Assembly (NCBI GenBank): GCA_009929215.1
Contig: SAAX01000027.1
Location: forward strand, 1-34,100
Reading direction: 5' to 3'
Length of the DNA stretch: 34,100 nt
DNA from: Deltaproteobacteria bacterium
Lineage (GTDB): Bacteria; Desulfobacterota; Desulfovibrionia; Desulfovibrionales; Desulfovibrionaceae
The stretch's first letter is position 1; the number at the start of each line of letters is the position of its first letter. A program made the translations under genes and the position numbers. Under the pieces are notes generated by a model that saw only the letters and a program-made list of their open reading frames with translations, searched no databases and was not told the origin of the DNA. Below are positions 16,016 through 23,385 of this stretch, piece by piece.

Positions 16016-16505
16016 TCAGCGGCCCCACTGCCAGGGGGGGGGTGCTCATGTTCAAGCTCCATATACCGCGCCTGTCCACTACCGCCTGATGTTCCTGAAT
16101 AAGCCAGCGCCGACAAAAAATGGCTCTGCACTTCTGCCTGTCTACCCAGGCCAAGCCTGCCATTACCAGCTTGTAATTGACTGAATCACCGGCCACTTGC
16201 ACCAGGGCCGAAATGGGGCCAGCCTCAAGCTGTCCCACAGATTCAACGCCAACCTTTGTGCCAACGGGCATCATGCGCTGCAAAAAGGCCATGGCTTCGC
16301 GGCCAAAGGGCTGGCTTTGGGTGGGAGCCTCAATGCCATAAAAAAGCAGAACATATTCTGGTTCTTTACTGCCATACTTGGTGCTTACAGTAACGGTATT
16401 GCCGTCTTCCACACTCACCACATAGGCATCCCAGGTTGACTCTGCCAATGCAGGAAGAGCCGTGAAAACAACAAAGGCGATAAGTGCCATAAGTCGAATG
16501 AGCAT
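16016..16505 (-). CDS. Secreted SNase-like (thermonuclease-fold) protein, frame disturbed by a nine-G tract
   Basis: It starts at ATG 16505 (GGGAG site) with a signal peptide of about 21 residues (MLIRLMALIAFVVFTALPALA). An SNase-type beta-barrel follows: DGNTVTV, LLFYGIEAPTQSQPFGREAMAFL, then VNYKLVMAGLAWVD and VDRRGIWSL. The usual catalytic residues are not evident: where RLxGIDxPE is expected there is LLFYGIEAPT, and no GR-type Arg87 is seen, so nuclease activity is doubtful. With nine G at 16034-16042 the frame runs on into the next gene (to 15564, 313 residues). With eight G it would end TPPWQWGR at a TGA (16016-16018), a typical family ending. The coordinates given assume the eight-G form. 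Confidence 0.7.
16034..16042. repeat. Homopolymeric tract of nine G
   Basis: A run of nine G on the plus strand (nine C in the coding strand) lies near the 3' end of the SNase-like gene. Its length decides whether that gene stops at 16016 or fuses to the next gene. Confidence 0.9.
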
Positions 16506-16547
16506 GCTGATTCTCCCGCAAAAGCCTACTGCGTGCATATAGCAATA

Positions 16548-16592
16548 ATGCCTGTGCCGCCAGACCTTTGTCAAGGCAGGCGGCACAGGCAT
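16548..16592 (-). terminator. Long inverted repeat downstream of feoB, probable terminator
   Basis: Perfect 14-bp arms (16548-16561 and 16579-16592) enclose a 17-base loop that can itself pair (CCTT/AAGG). It lies 40 bases after the feoB stop. The minus-strand 3' flank (TATTGC) is only weakly U-rich. The first possible ATG of the downstream long frame (16592) lies inside it, which argues against that start. Confidence 0.6.
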
Positions 16593-16631
16593 ACAAGAGA
16601 GGCAATGTATAATCAGCAGGCCGAAGCGGTT

Positions 16632-18863
16632 TTATCCCCAGACAACCCGCCCAATCTGGTAGGCTGCCGTGGCCACGCCGTAGGCAAGGGCTGTGTTGAA
16701 CAGGATGCTGAATGCCACCCAGCCCCAGCTGCCCGCCTCTTGCCGAATGACCACCAGGGCCACAAAGCAGGGAGAGTACAGCAGCACAAAGAGCATGAGC
16801 GAAAGCGCGGTGGCCTTGGACCAGGCGCCGTCGCCTTTGAGGCGCTCTGCAAGGGGGGTGGGGTCTTCCGCGTCCTGCTCGCCCATGGCATAGGCAGTGC
16901 CCATGGTGGCGACCACGGCTTCCTTGGCGGCCACACCGGCCAGCAGGGCTATGTCTGTGCGCCAGTCAAAGCCCATGGGGCGCGTGGCGGGTTCAACGGC
17001 CTTGCCAAGACGGCCAGCCACAGAGAAGGCCAGCTGTTCTTCCTTAAGCGCATTTTGCACGTTGCCCAGTTCTTCTTCAATGGGGGCGCGAGCTTCGTCA
17101 CCTTCGGCAAGGGGGGCAAGCTTTTCTTCAAGCTGCGAAATCTGGGTTTCAAAAGGCGCAGCCTTGTCTTCGGGCAGACCGGGAAAGGTCATGGCAGCCC
17201 AGATCAGCACAGATATGGCCACAAGCACTGTACCGGCCTTTTTAAGGTACATCCAGCCGCGTTCCCAGCAGTGCAGCAAAAGGCTCATGAGGGTAGGCAT
17301 ACGGTAGGGGGGCAGCTCCATGACAAAGGGGGTGGATTCGCCCTTGACTATGGAAGAACGCAGCAACCGGGCCACAAGCAGGGCCATTACCCAGCCCACA
17401 ACGGAGAGCAGAAACATGACCGTGGGCGCGTTATCGGGAAAGAAAGCCCCGGCCAGCAGAAGAAACACGGGCAGCTTGGCACCGCAGGTCATGTAGGGCA
17501 GCGTGAGCAGGGTTGCCAGTTTTTCCTTGGGGCTGCGCAGCGTACGGGTGGCCATGACACCGGGAATGGCACAACCGCCCGCAATACCGCCCGCAATGAT
17601 GTAAGGCATGACCGACGCGCCGTGCAGGCCAAAAAAGCGGAAGATACGGTCCATCATGTAGGCCACGCGGGCCATGTAGCCGCTGTCTTCCATAAAGGAG
17701 ATGAGCACAAACATGATGAGAATCAGCGGCACAAAGCTGACCACGCCGCCCACACCCGCGATGATGCCGTCAACAACAAGTGACTGCGCAAGGCCCTCGG
17801 GCAGCAGTGCTGTGCACACTTCACCCAGCAGCGCAAAGCCGTCTTCAACCCAGCCCTGCGGGTATGCGCCCAGCGTAAATGTTACCTGAAACATCAGGTA
17901 CAGCACGCCAATCATGATGATTGGCCCAAGCAGGGCATTGGTAAGCACCCTGTCAAGCTTGTCGGAAATGGCCAGACGATCCTTGCCCGCATCCTGGGTG
18001 ACGATGCCGTCGCGCAACAAACTGCGGATAAACCCGTATCGGTAGTCGGTAATGATTGATTCAAGGTTTGTGTTGAGCGTGCTGCGCACATGGCTGATGG
18101 TCTTTTTGCGCATGGCGTCGAGCTCTTCAAAAAGTTCGGCGTTGGCGGCGCGCACTTCGCTCAAAATTTCGCTGTCGGCTTCAAGCATTTTCAGCGCAAC
18201 CCAGTGGGGCATATACTTGCTGGCAAGCAGGCCCGCGTCTTCAATACGCTTTTCCATGTTCAGCAGCACGGGGTCAATGTCGCTGCCGTAAGAAATGCGC
18301 AGGGCATTGCGCTTGCCTTGCTTGGCAAGTTGAACGGCCACATTCATGGCCTCGGTAAGGCCCTCGCCCGAGCGGGCCACCATGGGCAACACAGGAATAC
18401 CCATCAGCGAGCTTAAGCGCTCCATATCAATATGGATGCCAGCGGCGCGGGCTTCGTCCATCATGTTGCAGCACAACACAACGGGGGCGCCCATTTCAAG
18501 CATCTGCACCGTCAGCAGCATGTTGCGCTCAAGAGCAGAGGCGTCCACCACGTCAATGACAGCCTGCACATTGCCAGCCGCCAGTTCGCGCCGGGCCACA
18601 AGCTCTTCCATGGAATAGGCGGTGAGCGAATACGTGCCCGGCAAGTCAACCAGGGTCACCTGATTATCACCCACGGTAATGTGGCCTTCCTTGCGGTCAA
18701 CCGTTACGCCGGGATAGTTGCCCACATGCTGGCGTGCGCCAGTGTAGCCATTGAATACCGTGGTTTTGCCACAGTTGGGATTGCCCGCAAGAGCTATCCG
18801 CAGTTTGCCGTCTGCGTTAAAATTGGCATCATCGCTATTGTTGAACTGCCGAACAGCGCTCAT
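16632..18863 (-). CDS. feoB: Ferrous iron transport protein B (FeoB)
   Basis: A 743-residue inner-membrane Fe(II) transporter. The N-terminal G domain has G1 GNPNCGKT (27-34), G2 Thr54 in YPGVTVD, G3 DLPG (73-76), G4 NMMD (133-136) and a G5-like ARSG near 164. A helical spacer follows, then a membrane domain from about 305 with repeated Gate segments, including GGCAIPGVMATRTL and MTCGAKLPVFLLLAGAFF with the conserved Cys residues. Near 595-640 there is a charged loop (EDKAAPFETQISQLEEKLAPL). No feoA-like gene adjoins it; instead a 28-codon ORF overlaps its start by ATGA. A sigma-70-like promoter and a Fur-like palindrome lie upstream. Confidence 0.97.
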   Translation of the reverse strand: MSAVRQFNNSDDANFNADGKLRIALAGNPNCGKTTVFNGYTGARQHVGNYPGVTVDRKEGHITVGDNQVTLVDLPGTYSLTAYSMEELVARRELAAGNVQAVIDVVDASALERNMLLTVQMLEMGAPVVLCCNMMDEARAAGIHIDMERLSSLMGIPVLPMVARSGEGLTEAMNVAVQLAKQGKRNALRISYGSDIDPVLLNMEKRIEDAGLLASKYMPHWVALKMLEADSEILSEVRAANAELFEELDAMRKKTISHVRSTLNTNLESIITDYRYGFIRSLLRDGIVTQDAGKDRLAISDKLDRVLTNALLGPIIMIGVLYLMFQVTFTLGAYPQGWVEDGFALLGEVCTALLPEGLAQSLVVDGIIAGVGGVVSFVPLILIMFVLISFMEDSGYMARVAYMMDRIFRFFGLHGASVMPYIIAGGIAGGCAIPGVMATRTLRSPKEKLATLLTLPYMTCGAKLPVFLLLAGAFFPDNAPTVMFLLSVVGWVMALLVARLLRSSIVKGESTPFVMELPPYRMPTLMSLLLHCWERGWMYLKKAGTVLVAISVLIWAAMTFPGLPEDKAAPFETQISQLEEKLAPLAEGDEARAPIEEELGNVQNALKEEQLAFSVAGRLGKAVEPATRPMGFDWRTDIALLAGVAAKEAVVATMGTAYAMGEQDAEDPTPLAERLKGDGAWSKATALSLMLFVLLYSPCFVALVVIRQEAGSWGWVAFSILFNTALAYGVATAAYQIGRVVWG

Positions 18864-18946
18864 GCAAGCACCTCCCCCAAGCTATGTACGGACTGAAGCC
18901 GCGCCTGCGACAAATCAGCCATTACCGTGAACAAAAATTCGCTCAT
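18860..18946 (-). CDS. Short upstream ORF (28 residues) overlapping the feoB start
   Basis: The frame MSEFLFTVMADLSQARLQSV...GEVLA runs from ATG 18946 to a TGA that shares ATGA with the feoB start codon. AGG sits 6-7 bases upstream of its ATG. The overlap suggests that its translation controls feoB initiation, either as a coupling leader or as a tiny Feo accessory protein. It does not resemble FeoA or FeoC. Confidence 0.5.
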   Translation of the reverse strand: MSEFLFTVMADLSQARLQSVHSLGEVLA

Positions 18947-19046
18947 ATCAGCCTACCTAATCTTTCAACAGCCTGCCGTTAATGGCCTGCTCCAAGCCCC
19001 TTTGTAGCCATCTGCCGAGGGGCAGAGTGAAGCGCGCCGTTCAAAA

Positions 19047-19061
19047 AATTGAAATTCAATT
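19047..19061. promoter_or_regulatory. Fur-like palindrome upstream of feoB
   Basis: A perfect 15-bp palindrome AATTGAA-A-TTCAATT lies just downstream of the predicted feoB transcription start. It is AT-rich and of 7-1-7 form, but only part of the Fur consensus is present. Iron-dependent repression of feoB by Fur is common. Confidence 0.5.
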
Positions 19062-19075
19062 CCAAAGTCCTGATT

Positions 19076-19104
19076 GATTTAGCCACCTGCCCTCCAAATG
19101 TCAA
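19076..19104 (-). promoter_or_regulatory. Sigma-70-type promoter for feoB
   Basis: On the minus strand, TTGACA (19099-19104) is followed after 17 bases by TAAATC (19076-19081). The -35 is perfect and the -10 is weak. Transcription would start near 19069, beside the Fur-like palindrome. Confidence 0.55.
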
Positions 19105-19152
19105 GCAAAGGAGAACAATTTTCTGTAACTTTGCATGACTCTCTCAACCCCT

Positions 19153-19173
19153 TGTGCTTCGGAGCACATTTTT
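19153..19173 (+). terminator. Plus-strand terminator without an upstream plus-strand gene
   Basis: TGTGCT-TCGG-AGCACA is a perfect 6-bp stem with a stable tetraloop, followed by TTTTT. All known genes nearby are on the minus strand. Confidence 0.6.
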
Positions 19174-19340
19174 GACCTCGCCAGCATCGCGTCCGCCACG
19201 CTGCCTACCTGTCATCACTGCTGGTCACAACCGCTTGGCCGCAGCCAGCAGTAACCCACTGTCTGCACCTGCCTGGCCTCACCTGTCAGCCAGTATCTGC
19301 CTCGCCGCATCTCGTTGGCCGCAGTACATGTTCATCCACA

Positions 19341-19374
19341 AAAAAGGAGGCCGCTGAACCTTTCAACGGCCTCC
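19341..19374 (-). terminator. Rho-independent terminator of the DUF2325 gene
   Basis: GGAGGCCG (19346-19353) pairs with CGGCCTCC (19367-19374). On the minus strand the stem is followed by a run of T. It lies 52 bases after the stop at 19427. Confidence 0.9.
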
Positions 19375-19426
19375 CGTCCCGATACCGGGCTGGCAGTTCT
19401 GCATTTGAGAACGCTCCTTCAGCAGT

Positions 19427-19702
19427 CTATGCACCCTTGAGGCATTCACGCAGGGAAGAAACGCCGCACGAGTGAACCATCTGCAAGGGAATGTTGCGCG
19501 AACGCGCTACCTGAACGGCCTTGCGCTTGGCCTCGTGAGAAATCTTGTTGGTGAACACGATCATGGCATCGGGGTTGCCGATCTTGTCCACAAAGTTGCG
19601 TTCGTTACGCGTGATAAACTTGAGGGAATGACCGTCCTGCTCTGCCGCTGCCATGTAGTCCTGTTTCAGTCGGTCCATGCCGCCGATGAGTGTTACGCAC
19701 AT
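19427..19702 (-). CDS. DUF2325 family protein
   Basis: A 91-residue protein beginning MCVTLIGGMDRL. The family pattern is visible: an N-terminal IGGMDRL strand-loop, then DAMIVFTNKISHEAKRKAVQVARSRNIPLQMVHSCGVSSLRECL, where the family has SH-x-A and a closing S-S-L. The fold resembles a small Rossmann-like domain; the biochemical function is unknown. I prefer the ATG at 19702, with GGAG six bases upstream, over one at 19714 that has no ribosome site. It is a single-gene unit closed by a strong terminator. Two Fur-like boxes upstream suggest iron-responsive expression (inference). Confidence 0.85.
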   Translation of the reverse strand: MCVTLIGGMDRLKQDYMAAAEQDGHSLKFITRNERNFVDKIGNPDAMIVFTNKISHEAKRKAVQVARSRNIPLQMVHSCGVSSLRECLKGA

Positions 19703-19764
19703 ACCTTGCTCCATTTTGCTGACCGCGTATGCGGGTTTGGTGTTGCTCCGTGACCTCCTTATAA

Positions 19765-19781
19765 TTGAAACTGATTTTCAA
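19765..19781. promoter_or_regulatory. Fur-like box upstream of the DUF2325 gene
   Basis: TTGAAACTGATTTTCAA contains TGAAACT-G-ATTTTCA, 12 of 14 matches to the 7-1-7 Fur core TGATAAT-N-ATTATCA. Confidence 0.65.
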
Positions 19782-19805
19782 AGTCAATCACTTTGCGCCA
19801 TATTT

Positions 19806-19822
19806 TTGAAAATAAATTTCAT
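19806..19822. promoter_or_regulatory. Second Fur-like box upstream of the DUF2325 gene
   Basis: TTGAAAATAAATTTCAT has 11 of 14 matches to the Fur core. Its centre lies 41 bases (about four helical turns) from the box at 19765-19781. Confidence 0.5.
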
Positions 19823-19829
19823 TGCAAAT

Positions 19830-19867
19830 AACAAGGGCGCTCTCCCCTGCGGAAAAGCGCCCTTGTT
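19830..19867 (-). terminator. Terminator of the trp operon (stem usable in both directions)
   Basis: AACAAGGGCGCT (19830-19841) and AGCGCCCTTGTT (19856-19867) form a perfect 12-bp stem with a 14-base loop, about 100 bases after the trpA stop. T-rich flanks are present on both strands but short. Confidence 0.8.
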
Positions 19868-19965
19868 TTGTGAGATCGTGCGACAAAAAATCGCTTTTAT
19901 TTATAGCCTGTTACATTAGGAAAGCTATGTTCAAGCCAGTTACTTCAATCAGTTACTTCCACCAG

Positions 19966-20733
19966 CTACTTCCAGCGGGCCAGAAATTCGGCGGCGCTGT
20001 TGCCAGCATCAATGTGCTTGAGCAGGGCGCTGCCAAATACCACGGCGTCGGGCTGGGCATCGGGCGAGAGGGCCTCGAGCTGCGAGGGTTCGCGCAGGCC
20101 AAAGCCCAAGGCCAAGGGCAGCTTGAATACCGAGCGAGCCCGCCGCATGGTCACTGCCACCTGCGGGGCAATGTCGGTACGTTCACCGGTAATGCCCATG
20201 ACCGAAACCACATACACATAGCCCTCGCCCACGCTGTCGTACAGGGCCATGCGTTCCTCGCTGGTATTGGGGCCAACCAGCGGGATCAGGGCAATGCCTT
20301 CTTTTTTCAGGGCATCGCGCAGGGGGCCCGCTTCTTCATAGGGAAGGTCGGGCACAATAAAGCCGTGCACGCCGCCACGGGCAGCATCGCGGGCCAGTTT
20401 TTCGTAGCCGTACTGCAAGAAGGGGTTGAGGTAGCCCATAAGCACCACGCCAGACTGAATAAGCCCCTTGCGCTCGATGAGTTCTTCAAGAATGCCACTC
20501 AGGCTCACACCGTCACTCAGGGCGCGGCGCGAGGCGTCTTCCACCACCGGGCCATCGGCCACCGGGTCGGAAAAAGGCACGCCGATTTCAATGATATCCG
20601 CCCCGTTCTCGTCCAGCTCCATCAGCGTGGGCCAAAAGGTGGACTGATCGGGAAAACCTGCGGTCAAAAAGGGGATAAGCGCCGGACGACCGGCGGCCTT
20701 GGCATCGCGTATTTTTTGTTCAAGAAAATTCAT
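19966..20733 (-). CDS. trpA: Tryptophan synthase alpha subunit
   Basis: A 255-residue TIM barrel that cleaves indole-3-glycerol phosphate to indole, which tunnels to TrpB. The catalytic residues match the E. coli numbering: E49 in DIIEIGVPFSDP and D60 in VADGP. The phosphate-binding VFGSALLK region is near the C-terminus. The frame is open upstream into trpB, but the ATG at 20733 is chosen because AGGAAGAGG precedes it and MNFLEQKIRDAK is the natural start. It is the last gene of the operon, 2 bases after trpB. Confidence 0.97.
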   Translation of the reverse strand: MNFLEQKIRDAKAAGRPALIPFLTAGFPDQSTFWPTLMELDENGADIIEIGVPFSDPVADGPVVEDASRRALSDGVSLSGILEELIERKGLIQSGVVLMGYLNPFLQYGYEKLARDAARGGVHGFIVPDLPYEEAGPLRDALKKEGIALIPLVGPNTSEERMALYDSVGEGYVYVVSVMGITGERTDIAPQVAVTMRRARSVFKLPLALGFGLREPSQLEALSPDAQPDAVVFGSALLKHIDAGNSAAEFLARWK

Positions 20734-20735
20734 GG

Positions 20736-21929
20736 TTACACCTCTTCCTGATCCTGCGCCGCAACGCCCAGCGCCTTGTTGACTATGCCCAGATCCTTGT
20801 CGCCACGGCCAGAGAGGTTCACAACCACCTGGTCGCCCTTTTTGAATTCTTGCGGGTGGTCGAGCACCCAAGCCAGGGCGTGCGAGGATTCAAGGGCGGG
20901 CAGAATACCCTCGGCGCGGCACAAACGCTGGAAGGCGTTGAGCGCGTTGGCGTCCTTGACCATGCCGTAGTGCACGCGCCCTGTCTTTTGCAGCCACGAG
21001 TGTTCTGGCCCCACACCGGGATAATCCAGCCCGGCAGAAATGGAGTGGGAGGGTTCTACCTGCCCGTCGTTGTTCTGCAGCAGCATGCTGTACGCGCCGT
21101 GCAACACGCCGGGCGTGCCAAGGTTGAGCGGCGCGGAATTGAAGCAGCCGGGTTCGCCCGTGCCTGCGGCCTCCACACCGATAATGCGCACGCTGGCATC
21201 GTCCACAAAGGGATGGAACATGCCAATGGCGTTGGAACCGCCCCCCACACAGGCAACCACCGCATCGGGCAGCCGCCCGGTTTTTTCAAGCATCTGGGCG
21301 CGGGTTTCGCGCCCGATGACGCTTTGCAGCATGCGCACCAGCAAGGGGAAGGGGTGCGGGCCAGCGGCCGTGCCAAAGCAGTAGTGGGTTGTTTTCTGGC
21401 TGCCAATCCAGGCGCGCAGGGCCTCGTTGATGGCGTCCTTGAGGGTGCGGGTTCCGCTTTCCACCGCGTGCACGGTGGCGCCCAGCAGCTTCATGCGCAT
21501 GACGTTGGGGGCCTGACGCACCACATCTTCCGCACCCATATAGATGGTGCACTCCAGCCCCAGACGGGCGGCGGCGGCAGCTGTGGCCACGCCGTGCTGG
21601 CCAGCGCCAGTTTCGGCCACCAGGGCGGTTTTGCCCATGTACTTGGCAAGCAGCGCCTGACCAAGGGTGTTGTTGACCTTGTGCGCGCCGGTGTGCAGCA
21701 GGTCTTCGCGCTTGAGCCACAGGTCAAAGCCAATCTCACGCGAAAGCGTGGGGCAATAGGTCAGGGGCGTTTCGCGCCCGGCATAGTTGAACAGCAGGTC
21801 GTTAAGCTCTGCCTGAAATTTTTCAGTGGGATAAATGTCGCGCATGGCCGCTTCCACTTCCATAAGGGGCGGCATAAGCAGTTCGGGAACAAAGCAGCCG
21901 CCGAACTCACCAAAGTAACTGTCTTTCAT
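20736..21929 (-). CDS. trpB: Tryptophan synthase beta subunit
   Basis: A 397-residue PLP enzyme joining indole and serine to make tryptophan. The PLP lysine is K84 in [15 protein letters not shown]. The [16 protein letters not shown] motif and the [10 protein letters not shown] phosphate-binding loop are present, and the length is standard for the TrpB1 type. The ATG at 21929 overlaps the trpF stop by ATGA, giving translational coupling. The next gene, trpA, starts 2 bases after its stop. Confidence 0.98.
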   Translation of the reverse strand: MKDSYFGEFGGCFVPELLMPPLMEVEAAMRDIYPTEKFQAELNDLLFNYAGRETPLTYCPTLSREIGFDLWLKREDLLHTGAHKVNNTLGQALLAKYMGKTALVAETGAGQHGVATAAAAARLGLECTIYMGAEDVVRQAPNVMRMKLLGATVHAVESGTRTLKDAINEALRAWIGSQKTTHYCFGTAAGPHPFPLLVRMLQSVIGRETRAQMLEKTGRLPDAVVACVGGGSNAIGMFHPFVDDASVRIIGVEAAGTGEPGCFNSAPLNLGTPGVLHGAYSMLLQNNDGQVEPSHSISAGLDYPGVGPEHSWLQKTGRVHYGMVKDANALNAFQRLCRAEGILPALESSHALAWVLDHPQEFKKGDQVVVNLSGRGDKDLGIVNKALGVAAQDQEEV

Positions 21930-22558
21930 GATGAATACCCATTGCCTTTGGAGTTTGCGGCCAAAAAGGCGGCCGCCATTTTTTCCCTGTTTTTACGACC
22001 CGGCGCGTCTTCCACGCCGGAATTGAAATCCACCCCGGCAGGCCCGCACATGCCCAGTGCCTTGCCCACGTTGGCGGCGCTTAGCCCGCCTGCAAGCAGC
22101 CAGGGCTGCGGCGGACGCAGGCTGCCCAGATCAGACCAGTCCAGCTTGTACCCGCTGCCGCCGCCTTTCAGTCCGGCATCCAGCAGATAGTAGGCGCAGG
22201 CCTGCGCATGGCGTTGTAAATCATTGTACAGCAAAGCCCGGTGGGTGTAACGGTCGGGCCAGAGCACCCTAATGACGCGCTCTGCGCCAATGGCCTGTGC
22301 GCATTCCACGCTCTGGTGGCCGTGCAGCTGGGCAAAATCGAGCCGGGCCTCGTCCATGATACGCCGTATCTCGTCCGAGCCCTGGTTCACAAACACACCC
22401 ACCCGCAGCAGGTTGCCGCTGTCGAGGGCGGCGGCCTGTTCCACCTTTAGGCCGCGCGGGCTGCGTGGATGAAAGATAAAGCCGCACATGGCTGCGCCCA
22501 GCCGGGCCGCCTGATCCACATCTTCCTGCCTTGTGAGGCCGCAAAACTTGATCAACAT
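21926..22558 (-). CDS. trpF: Phosphoribosylanthranilate isomerase
   Basis: A 210-residue TIM barrel that isomerises phosphoribosylanthranilate to CdRP. General base C6 (KFCGLT) and general acid D127 ([12 protein letters not shown]) are present, with phosphate-binding [11 protein letters not shown] and [10 protein letters not shown] near the C-terminus. The frame continues upstream, but the ATG at 22558 (GGGAGAG site 7 bases upstream) gives the normal family start. The start overlaps the trpC stop by 7 bases, and the end overlaps trpB by 4. Confidence 0.97.
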   Translation of the reverse strand: MLIKFCGLTRQEDVDQAARLGAAMCGFIFHPRSPRGLKVEQAAALDSGNLLRVGVFVNQGSDEIRRIMDEARLDFAQLHGHQSVECAQAIGAERVIRVLWPDRYTHRALLYNDLQRHAQACAYYLLDAGLKGGGSGYKLDWSDLGSLRPPQPWLLAGGLSAANVGKALGMCGPAGVDFNSGVEDAPGRKNREKMAAAFLAANSKGNGYSS

Positions 22559-23385
22559 GTGCGTTCTCTCCCTGATGTAGCCGTTGCGCCCAGCAGTGCC
22601 GCCAGCGCCTCGCCCGGAGTACCGTTTTCCATGAGGGCGCTGCCCACAAGGGCCGCGTGGTAGCCCGCCTCTGCCGCAGCCGCAAGGTGCTGCGGGCTGC
22701 TCATGCCGCTGGCCGCTATCCACTGCTCGCCGCTGGCGGGCGGGAAGGCCCGCACCAGTTGCAGGCAGGCATCACGGTCGATGGACAGCGTTTCCAGATC
22801 GCGGGCATTTACCTGTATGATGCGCGCCCCACTCTCGCGGGCAAGGCGCAGATCTTGTGCATCAAATATCTCTACCACCGCCTGGATACCGTAGCTTTCG
22901 GCCTGCTCACGCAGGGCGCGCAGGGTTGCGGCATCGGGCGTCAGCCGCACTATCAGCAACAGGGCCGAGGCTGGCGTGGCTGCCGTGGCCCGCACCTGCA
23001 AGGGATCAAAAATAAAATCCTTGCGCAGCAGGGGCACACGAGGCCCCTTGTAGAGCGCCGGGTCTGCGGCGCGGGCCAGATAGTCGAGCCGCCCGCGAAA
23101 AAAGGTTTCTTCCGTCAGCACAGATACTGCGCTGGCCCCGGCTGCGGCATACTGGCTGGCCACATCCTCAACTTCCAGGCTCTCGCAGATCACGCCACGC
23201 GAGGGCGAGGCCCGCTTGTACTCTGCCACCACAGCCAGAGGGCTGCCGGGTGCACGACGGGCAAGGGCCGCCGCAAAGTCTGGCCGCTGGCCTTCATAGA
23301 CCGGGGGCAGAGCGTCCTGAGTCTGCAAGGCTTGCAGGGCCTCCACCTCGGCCTGTTTGGCCGTGCGAAAACGCTCAAGCAGCAT
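22552..23385 (-). CDS. trpC: Indole-3-glycerol phosphate synthase
   Basis: A 277-residue TIM barrel converting CdRP to indole-3-glycerol phosphate. Catalytic K57 lies in AEYKRASPSRG and K122 in LLRKDFIFDP; VVEIFDAQDL, the VNARDL region and ASGMSSPQHL follow in family order. The ATG at 23385 is chosen for its AGGAAGG site and overlaps the trpD stop by 11 bases. An upstream ATG at 23406 has no support. It is not fused to trpF, unlike in enteric bacteria. Confidence 0.96.
   Translation of the reverse strand: MLLERFRTAKQAEVEALQALQTQDALPPVYEGQRPDFAAALARRAPGSPLAVVAEYKRASPSRGVICESLEVEDVASQYAAAGASAVSVLTEETFFRGRLDYLARAADPALYKGPRVPLLRKDFIFDPLQVRATAATPASALLLIVRLTPDAATLRALREQAESYGIQAVVEIFDAQDLRLARESGARIIQVNARDLETLSIDRDACLQLVRAFPPASGEQWIAASGMSSPQHLAAAAEAGYHAALVGSALMENGTPGEALAALLGATATSGRERTC

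Larger units (their letters stand above)
18947..19345. other. Intergenic region upstream of feoB
   Basis: About 400 bases without a supported gene. It holds the feoB leader with a small perfect hairpin (19011-19026), a promoter, a Fur-like palindrome, and an isolated plus-strand terminator at 19153-19173. TTGGCCGCAG occurs twice between 19230 and 19325. The open frames here have no ribosome site or recognisable product. Confidence 0.6.

Noticed and set aside
15564-16592. Single 342-residue SNase-fusion protein starting at 16592
   Set aside because: That start lies inside the feoB downstream hairpin and would bury the signal peptide. The two halves look like separate genes joined by the nine-G tract.
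16533-17783. 416-codon plus-strand open frame opposite feoB
   Set aside because: Gly/His/Lys-rich shadow frame of feoB, without ribosome site or family features.
19154-19357. 67-codon plus-strand ORF upstream of feoB
   Set aside because: It starts within a terminator hairpin, has no ribosome site, and runs through the DUF2325 terminator.
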